Source: Streptomyces sp. JJ38 (lineage in GTDB: Bacteria; Actinomycetota; Actinomycetes; Streptomycetales; Streptomycetaceae). From it: 64,000 bases of DNA. The notes under the pieces were generated by a model that ran no database searches, was not told the origin of the DNA, and was given only the letters and a program-made list of their open reading frames with translations. A program made the position numbers and the translations under genes. Shown here one piece after another: positions 58,779-64,000 of the stretch. The stretch lies in the NCBI RefSeq assembly GCF_019303475.1, contig NZ_JABLSI010000019.1, positions 121,275 through 185,274 on the forward strand. The letters are read 5' to 3'. Numbering within the stretch: the first letter of the stretch is position 1; each line of letters opens with the position of its first letter.

Positions 58779-59780
58779 TCAGGGCAGCGTGGCGACGACT
58801 CCCGCGTAGGAGAGCCCGGCGCCGTAGCCGAGGAGCAGGGCCGTGTCCCCGGGACGCGCCTCACCGGCGGCGAGGACGGTGTCCATGGCCAGCGGGATGG
58901 AAGCGTCTGCGGTGTTGCCCGAGGTCACGATGTCCTTGGCGACGACGGTGCGTTCCGCCAGGCCGATGCGTTTGGCCATGGCGTCGATGATGCGGACGTT
59001 GGCCTGGTGCGGGAGGAAGACGTCCAGCGTCTCGACGGGCACCCCCGAGGCGGCCAGCGCCCGTTCCGCCACCCGCGACATCTCGTAGACGGCCCACCGG
59101 AAGACCCGCTGCCCCTCCTGCCGCATCCACGGGAACTCCCGGTCCGGGGCGTCCCGCAGGACGTTCCACGGCTCGGTCTGCGCGATCGCGTCCGCCTGCG
59201 AGCCGTCGGCGCCCCACACGGCGCGTCCGATGCCGGGGGTGGCGGAGGGGCCCACGACGACGGCCCCGGCGCCGTCGCCGAAGAGGAACGCCGTGGCTCG
59301 GTCGGCCGGGTTGACCAGGTCCGTCATGCGCTCGACGCCGACGACGAGCACGTGGCCGCCCCGGCCGCGGACGGCGTCGGCGGCGAGGACGACGCCGTGC
59401 ACGAAGCCCGCGCAGCCCGCCGAGAGGTCGAACGCCGCCGCGTTCACCGCTCCGACCCGGTGGGCGATCTCCGCGGCGACGGCGGGCGTCTGCCGCAGGT
59501 GGGTGAACGTGGCCGCGATGACGCAGTCGAGATCCGCGGGGTCGAGCCCGGCGGCGGCGAGGGCCTTGGCGGCGGCCTGTTCGCCCATGACGCCGAGCGA
59601 CTCCCCGGCGTCCGCCCAGCGCCGGGTGACGATGCCCGTCCGGGAGCGGACCCAGGCGTCGGAGGAGTCGATGAACCGGCACGCCTCCGCGTTGTCGACG
59701 ACGCGACGCGGCCGGTACGCGCCGACCCCCGTGATACGCGCGAACGGTGTGTCGGTGGAGTTGATGATCTCTGCCTGCAT
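58779..59780 (-). CDS. Beta-ketoacyl-ACP synthase III (FabH-like)
   Basis: A 333-residue KAS III with an intact triad: Cys123 in LSAGCAGF, His258 in LPHQAN and Asn289 in SGNTADAS. It normally condenses acyl-CoA with malonyl-ACP, but FabH relatives outside the main fab cluster often start or transfer chains in secondary pathways. It is alone here, with a second ACP gene on the same strand about 1.8 kb upstream. It may serve the nearby acyl pathway (inference). The start at 59780 gives MQAEIINS. Confidence 0.93.
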   Translation of the reverse strand: MQAEIINSTDTPFARITGVGAYRPRRVVDNAEACRFIDSSDAWVRSRTGIVTRRWADAGESLGVMGEQAAAKALAAAGLDPADLDCVIAATFTHLRQTPAVAAEIAHRVGAVNAAAFDLSAGCAGFVHGVVLAADAVRGRGGHVLVVGVERMTDLVNPADRATAFLFGDGAGAVVVGPSATPGIGRAVWGADGSQADAIAQTEPWNVLRDAPDREFPWMRQEGQRVFRWAVYEMSRVAERALAASGVPVETLDVFLPHQANVRIIDAMAKRIGLAERTVVAKDIVTSGNTADASIPLAMDTVLAAGEARPGDTALLLGYGAGLSYAGVVATLP

Positions 59781-60032
59781 GGGTGCGTGCGACCTATCCC
59801 TGACGTGCGGTCCCGGCCTGCTGAAGCGCTGCGGGAACGCCTTCCTACCCGAAGGCGTCCGGCGGTGAGCGCGACGCGCGGGACGTCATCCGATCGGGTA
59901 GGCCCGGGCACGCCCGTATCTCCTTCGCCTCGTCCGTTCTTCCGGCGCTGCACGGCTGTGCGACCGATGAGTTGACGGAGGGTCAGGGCGACGTCGCCGT
60001 GGGTACGTACCGGAGAAAGGGAAGGCGGCGCG

Positions 60033-60236
60033 ATGACAGCCAACCTGATCTGGGGCGGCCTCCTGCTGGCCGGCCTCGTCTACGAGTTCCTCGCCCTGCG
60101 CAGCACGCGACGCGGGGACACCCTCTCCGAGCGGGTCCGGGCGTGGTTCCGGGTCCACACCCGGCCCGGCCGGGCGCTCTTCGCCGTGGCCTGGACGGGC
60201 TTCGCGGTCTGGTTCCTGGTCCACATCCTCGCCTGA
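60033..60236 (+). CDS. Small two-helix membrane protein
   Basis: A 67-residue protein. Helix 1 is LIWGGLLLAGLVYEFLAL, followed by a basic loop (RSTRRGDTLSERVRAWFRVHTRPGR), and helix 2 is ALFAVAWTGFAVWFLVHIL. A GAAAGGGAAGGCGG region precedes ATG 60033. The positive-inside rule places the loop in the cytoplasm. It is similar in style to small actinophage or Streptomyces membrane proteins; no function is assigned. Confidence 0.72.
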   Translation: MTANLIWGGLLLAGLVYEFLALRSTRRGDTLSERVRAWFRVHTRPGRALFAVAWTGFAVWFLVHILA

Positions 60237-60386
60237 CCGGCGGCGCCGCGAGCCGTAGGTGCCCGCACCGACGCCTCCCTGTTCGCCCCTCCGTCGGACG
60301 GGTGAGCCGGGAGGCGGTTGTCGGTGGCCGGTGGAAGCCTGGGGAACGACGCGAAGAGGACCGAAGAGGAACAGGGAAGCCACACC

Positions 60387-61205
60387 ATGATCACGACTGA
60401 CTTCGTACCCGGCTCGCCGTGCTGGCTCGACCTGGGCGCGCCCGACATCGACGCCGACACCGCCTTCTACGCCACCGTGTTCGGCTGGGACACCGAGGGG
60501 ATGGAGGGGCCCGACGGTGAGGTCGGGTACGTGATGCTGAAGGAGGACGGCAAGTACGTCGGCGCCATCGGCAAGCTGGAGGAGACGGGCGCCCGTTCGG
60601 CCTGGATGCTCTACTTCCACACCGCGGACGCCGAGGCCACGACGCGGGCCGTCGAGCGGCTGGGCGGCACCGTGCGCGTCCCCCCGATGGAGGTGCCGGG
60701 GGAGGGCAGGATCGCGCAGTACACCGATCCGCAGGGCGGCCAGTTCGCCGTCTTCCAGCCGGGGGCGGACGGCTCGTCGGGCCTCCAGCGCGTGGACGAG
60801 TCCAACAGCCTGTGCTGGACGGAGCTGATGACGCCGGACGCCGCCGGGGCCAGGGCGTTCTACGGGGAGCTGTTCGGCTGGAGCTTCAGCGACATGCCGA
60901 TGCCGGGGGGCGTCGAGGGCACGTACACGATCCTGACCCCGGCAGGGCAGGAGGAGGAGAGGGCGCACGGTGGCCTGATGGAGCTGCCCGCCGACGCCCT
61001 GGAGCTGACGGGCGGCCGGGCCTACTGGCACCCGGTGTTCGCCGTGGAGGACGTGGACGCCGCCCTGGGCCGCGTCCGGGAGAAGGGCGGCACCGTCCAG
61101 ATGGGCCCCGAGGACGCCGAGGGCGTGGGCCGGCTGGCCGTCGTCGTCGACGGCTCGGGCGCCGACTTCGTGCTCCTCAAGCCGGAGCCGATGCCCGCGC
61201 GGTGA
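60387..61205 (+). CDS. VOC family protein with two glyoxalase-like domains
   Basis: A 272-residue protein with two tandem vicinal-oxygen-chelate modules: PCWLDLGAPDIDADTAFYATVFGW starts the first and LCWTELMTPDAAGARAFYGELFGW the second. It resembles actinobacterial VOC proteins annotated as hydroxylases or lyases. The canonical metal ligands His/Glu are only partly present, so catalysis is uncertain. ATG 60387 follows CAGGGAAG. It is convergent with the ACP2 gene. Confidence 0.88.
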   Translation: MITTDFVPGSPCWLDLGAPDIDADTAFYATVFGWDTEGMEGPDGEVGYVMLKEDGKYVGAIGKLEETGARSAWMLYFHTADAEATTRAVERLGGTVRVPPMEVPGEGRIAQYTDPQGGQFAVFQPGADGSSGLQRVDESNSLCWTELMTPDAAGARAFYGELFGWSFSDMPMPGGVEGTYTILTPAGQEEERAHGGLMELPADALELTGGRAYWHPVFAVEDVDAALGRVREKGGTVQMGPEDAEGVGRLAVVVDGSGADFVLLKPEPMPAR

Positions 61206-61218
61206 CGGTCGCCGTGTG

Positions 61219-61262
61219 CCGTGTGCCGTGCCGAGGGCCCGCGGGCGGTCCACGGCACACGG
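61219..61262. terminator. Terminator between convergent VOC and ACP2 genes
   Basis: CCGTGTGCCGTG (61219-61230) pairs with CACGGCACACGG (61251-61262) over 12 bp, in the 62-bp gap between convergent stop codons. Confidence 0.75.
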
Positions 61263-61267
61263 CGCGG

Positions 61268-61531
61268 CTACGCGCTCTCGCGGGCCTCGCGGGCCTCGAC
61301 GAAGGCGTCCGCCGCGCGGTCGAGGAGGTCGGCGGCCTCCGTCAGGTTGCAGGTGACGGGGAAGCGGTCCATGCGCAGCCCGGTGCGCTCCTCGATGATG
61401 GTGCTCAGCTCGGTGAGGGTGAGCGAGTCCATGTCCAGCTCGGCGAAGGTGGCGTCCGGGTGGAGGTTCATCCGGGGCAGGCCGAAGGTCTCGTGGAGGA
61501 CCTCGACAAGGAAGTTCAGGGCGACGGACAT
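61268..61531 (-). CDS. Second stand-alone acyl carrier protein
   Basis: An 87-residue ACP: LVEVLHETFGLPRMNLHPDATFAELDMDSLTLTELS, with phosphopantetheine Ser36 in DMDSL and an Ala/Glu-rich C-terminal tail. It differs clearly from the operon ACP (DSV motif). ATG 61531 is preceded by AAGGGGAAAG. It is transcribed alone, on the same strand as the FabH-like gene. Confidence 0.9.
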   Translation of the reverse strand: MSVALNFLVEVLHETFGLPRMNLHPDATFAELDMDSLTLTELSTIIEERTGLRMDRFPVTCNLTEAADLLDRAADAFVEAREARESA

Positions 61532-61900
61532 CGCTTTCCCCTTTTCCGGTACGGGCACCGAGTCGGCGGTCCGGCGATCCCGCGCGGGGGTACCGGCACA
61601 CCAGCCCCACCATGGCGTCCGCCCGGCGCCGCCGCCGGGAGCCCCCGGCCCGCGGTCCGCCCGCTTCACCCTCGTGGGCCAAGCGGCGGCCAGCCCGGAG
61701 ACCTTGGGCCGAGCCGCGGGCCGGGTTAGGCTCGGGAGCGTGACTGCCGGGTCTGGCTTGCGCCACTCACGTATCGGGTGCCCGGCTCTGGCATGACCGC
61801 TCGGCGGGCCAGAGCCCCGCCGCGTCCTCCGTGTCCGCGACCCCGGCGCCCCCGCGTGTGGCGCCCCTTTCAACGAACCCAGGACCGGAGTCAGTCACCG
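61532..61900. other. Divergent intergenic region between ACP2 and a VOC gene
   Basis: 369 bp with no supported gene. GGTTAGGCT near 61725 is a plausible -10-like element for the rightward VOC gene, and CGGAG about 11 nt before 61901 its ribosome site. CCGGTAC/GTACCGG-type inverted halves at about 61547 and 61590 could be regulatory. Confidence 0.35.
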
Positions 61901-62335
61901 ATGACGCACGAAACCCAGCACCAGCACGCCGCCGAGCGGCCCGCCGACGCCATCGAGCTCAACCACACCGTCGTCCACGCCCGTGACCGGCGGCGGTCGG
62001 CGGAGTTCCTCGCCGAGATCCTCGGGCTGAGTGTCGGCGCCCCGTTCGGGCCGTTCCTGCCCGTGGACCTCAGCAACGGGGTGACGCTCGACTACTACGA
62101 GACCCGCGACGAGCCCGTCCAGTCGCAGCACTACGCCTTCCTCGTGCCCGAGGCCCGCTTCGACGCCGCGATCGCCCGCCTGGAGGCGGCCGGGGTCACC
62201 TACTACGCCGATCCGGGCCACACCGAACCGGGCCGCACCAACGGTCTGTTCGGCGGCCGGGGCGCCTACTTCGACGACCCCGACGGCCACAACATGGAGA
62301 TCCTCACCCGGCCCTACGTCCGCCCCGGGGAGTAG
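61901..62335 (+). CDS. VOC family (glyoxalase/bleomycin-resistance) protein
   Basis: A 144-residue single VOC domain: IELNHTVVHARDRRRSAEF with a metal-type His early, LDYYETRDEPVQSQHYAFLV in the middle, and YFDDPDGHNMEILTRPY at the end, which carries the expected His and Glu ligands. It is likely a metal-dependent dioxygenase, isomerase or binding protein; the substrate is unknown. ATG 61901 is used; an upstream in-frame ATG at 61778 gives an implausible basic Pro-rich extension. Confidence 0.88.
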   Translation: MTHETQHQHAAERPADAIELNHTVVHARDRRRSAEFLAEILGLSVGAPFGPFLPVDLSNGVTLDYYETRDEPVQSQHYAFLVPEARFDAAIARLEAAGVTYYADPGHTEPGRTNGLFGGRGAYFDDPDGHNMEILTRPYVRPGE

Positions 62336-62470
62336 GACTGCCCGGGCTCCTGGCCCGATGGGGTGGCGCTTCACCCCGTGCCCCCTCGTTCGGAGCAGGA
62401 AAGGTGTGAAAAGAGAGATCAGGTGAAAAGCGTCATGCGATCACTTTTCCCTCACTCCTTGGAGGAGAGC

Positions 62471-62674
62471 ATGACGCGCATGCGTACCGTGGCCGCCGCT
62501 GCTGCCATCGCCGCCCTCGGGCTCATGGCGAGCGCCGGGACCGCTGCCGCCTGTGACCGAGGCGGCGACGCATACGGCAACGAGACGACGACCGTCGTCA
62601 ACGCCTGCAACTCGATCGGCCTGCAGGAAGGGCTGATCAACCTTTCCGGCGGAAACGTCTGCATCGACTTCTGA
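62471..62674 (+). CDS. Small secreted cysteine-containing protein
   Basis: A 67-residue protein with a strong GGAGGAGAG ribosome site. The signal peptide is MTRMRTVAAAAAIAALGLM ending near ASAGTAAA, and the mature peptide of about 40 residues has three cysteines and a Gly/Asn-rich pattern (GNETTTVVNACNSIGL, INLSGGNVCIDF). The repeated G-N-[EV] and Asn-Cys spacing recalls chaplin-type hydrophobic surface proteins but does not match a chaplin domain. Probably exported; the function is unknown. Confidence 0.75.
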   Translation: MTRMRTVAAAAAIAALGLMASAGTAAACDRGGDAYGNETTTVVNACNSIGLQEGLINLSGGNVCIDF

Positions 62675-62745
62675 CGTCACCGCCCACACGTCCGCCCCGG
62701 GCCGAACACCGGCCCGGGGCGGACGCGCGTCCGGCGCGTGGAGGG

Positions 62746-64000
62746 CTACTTCTTCAGCGTCGGCTCCGCGATGGCGCCCACGAGCGAGCTGTCACACCCG
62801 TCCGGGTCCATGTGGATGCGGATGCGCAGCACGTTGGTGACGTCGACGCTCATCTCGGCCGGGCGCCCGAGCGTCACGGCGCGGGTGGCGAGCTGCTTGC
62901 CCTGGGCGTTGCTGATCGTCAGCCGCATGTCCCGGCCCGCGGTGGAGGTGTCGGTGACGCCGGCGACGAACGTCAGCGTCTTCCAGTTCCGCTGGAGGTC
63001 GTACTCGATCAGGGAGCCGCACGAGTTCTGGGTGACGAGGGCGTCGGCGTAGAACGCGGTGTCGATCGTCACCGTGCCCTGCTTGTAGTTGCCGTTGTTC
63101 TTGACGGACTGGAGGAGGGTCAGCGGAATCTCGTCGCGGTCCTCCGGAACCACGGGCGGCTCCGGGCTGGAGGACGGGTCCGTCGGGGGCTCCAGCTCGG
63201 TGTTCTCGGCGGGGGTCGGCGTGGGCGTCGGGGTGGGGTCCTCGGCCGGTTCCGTCGTCTCGCTCTCGTCCGGCTTCGGCTGGGTGCTCTCGCTGGTGCG
63301 CTTGTCGTCGGCGGTGGTCGTCGGCTCACCCTTGTCCAGGAAGCGGGCTGCCGCGTACGTGCCCGCCCCGGCCACGAGAGCCACGGCGAGCACCACACCG
63401 GTGATGAGGACGCCGCGGCGGCGCTTCTTCTTCTGCGGCGGCGCGGCGGGGGCGGGCGCCGTCGCCGCATAGGCGGCGGTGGGGTAGGGCTGCGGGGTGG
63501 GCGCCGCCCCGGCGTACGGCCCGGCGTGCTGGTACCCGGCGCCGCCGGCCGGGTAGCCGTAGCCGGGAGCCGGGGGCTGCGCGGAGTCGGGCCGGGTGGC
63601 CGGGTGCGGGGCGTTTCCCTGGGCGGCGGGCGTCCCCAGGGCGAAGGTCGGGTTGTCCGGGCGCGGCGCCGGCGCGGGGGTGGCGGCCGGCCCGGGATCC
63701 GGGGCTGTGGCCGGGGCGGGCCGCGGGTTCGGCGCCGTGGGAGCCGTGGGTGTGGCCGGGGACGGTGCGGCGGGGGAGGACGCGGGGCCGCCCGGCGGGG
63801 TGTCCTGGGGCGCCGCGTCCTCGGGGGCGGCGTCGAAGGGGGGCGCGTCCTGCGGCGTGTCCTGTGGCGGGGCGTCCTGCGGGGCCGACTGCTCCGGTGC
63901 CGCGTCCTGCGGGGCGGCGGGGGGCTCGCCGGTGCCGTCCGGGCCGGGGGCCGCGGCGGCGGGCGGGGTCGAGGGTGCCGGGGTGTGGGCCGGCGGCGGG
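62746..64000 (-). CDS. Proline-rich membrane protein with extracellular NPCBM-like domain, partial
   Basis: The frame is open to the right edge, so the N-terminus is missing. The visible order on the minus strand is a long Pro/Ala/Gln/Asp-rich region with QDAPPQDTPQDAP-like repeats and a GYGYPAGG segment, a basic stop-transfer QKKKRRR, one transmembrane helix (GVLITGVVLAVALVAGAGTY), a Pro/Thr/Glu linker, and a C-terminal domain. That domain (IPLTLLQSVKNNGNYKQG...YADALVTQNSCGSLIEYDL) resembles NPCBM/NEW2 sugar-binding modules. A sensor or cell-wall-binding role is inferred; a kinase could lie beyond the window but is not visible. Confidence 0.7.
   Translation of the reverse strand, partial: PPPAHTPAPSTPPAAAAPGPDGTGEPPAAPQDAAPEQSAPQDAPPQDTPQDAPPFDAAPEDAAPQDTPPGGPASSPAAPSPATPTAPTAPNPRPAPATAPDPGPAATPAPAPRPDNPTFALGTPAAQGNAPHPATRPDSAQPPAPGYGYPAGGAGYQHAGPYAGAAPTPQPYPTAAYAATAPAPAAPPQKKKRRRGVLITGVVLAVALVAGAGTYAAARFLDKGEPTTTADDKRTSESTQPKPDESETTEPAEDPTPTPTPTPAENTELEPPTDPSSSPEPPVVPEDRDEIPLTLLQSVKNNGNYKQGTVTIDTAFYADALVTQNSCGSLIEYDLQRNWKTLTFVAGVTDTSTAGRDMRLTISNAQGKQLATRAVTLGRPAEMSVDVTNVLRIRIHMDPDGCDSSLVGAIAEPTLKK

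Noticed and set aside
1..64000. CRISPR array
   Set aside because: The only tandem repeats are contiguous 15-bp in-frame units without spacers.

Overview
The window is about 73% G+C chromosomal DNA with strong third-position G/C bias, GTG/ATG/TTG starts and purine-rich ribosome sites, and it comes from a Streptomyces or very close relative. From memory, the gene order from acs through bldG, hppA, topA and the tmk fusion to a lipoprotein peptidase matches the SCO3563 to SCO3540 neighbourhood of S. coelicolor. No rRNA, CRISPR array, integrase or intact insertion sequence was seen; there is one tRNA.

0-36.5 kb is conserved core. It holds a partial holin-like gene, acs, a SulP transporter fused to a beta-carbonic anhydrase, a secreted deacetylase-like lipoprotein, a CooC-type ATPase divergent from a degenerate Fic-like protein, and a HAD phosphatase. 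A gap between the last two probably carries the 6S-like RNA. Next come ssd and a Tad/Flp secretion operon (tadA, tadB, tadC, pilin-like and TadE-like genes), an MrfA-type helicase, bldG with its anti-sigma partner, hppA, a lipoprotein, a methyltransferase, a TM2/DUF2752/TM2 membrane set, topA with a lysine-rich tail, an MFS-thymidylate kinase fusion, the clamp-loader delta-prime subunit and a lipoprotein peptidase. The core ends at tRNA-Thr(CGU), which is followed by a strong terminator.

36.5-48 kb is accessory and built from small regulated units. One is a TetR regulon of an FAD dithiol-type oxidoreductase and two methyltransferase-like proteins with matching palindromic operators. The others are a Crp/Fnr regulator, a small membrane protein, a DUF427 protein, two tandem RNHCP proteins, a TetR divergent from an exported agmatine/peptidylarginine deiminase across a 22-bp perfect palindrome, a stand-alone MASE1 protein and a GAF-PP2C phosphatase. 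At least two stretches look like gene remnants.

48.9-56.8 kb is the most interesting part: a tight ten-gene operon ending in a 17-bp-stem terminator. It encodes two hotdog dehydratase-like proteins, a P450, a phosphopantetheinyl transferase with a TTA (bldA) codon, a fatty acyl-AMP ligase, two ferritin-like acyl-ACP desaturases, a PaaI-type thioesterase, an acyl carrier protein and a methyltransferase of the cyclopropane/mycolate-synthase type. The logic is activation of a free fatty acid onto a dedicated carrier, desaturation and methylation there, oxidation and release. I do not recognise the product.

56.8-64 kb holds a frameshifted secreted-peptide remnant, a WhiJ-like XRE/DUF397 pair, two small conserved genes, a FabH-like ketosynthase, a small membrane protein, two VOC proteins, a second acyl carrier protein, a small secreted cysteine-containing protein, and the 3' part of a proline-rich membrane protein that leaves the window.
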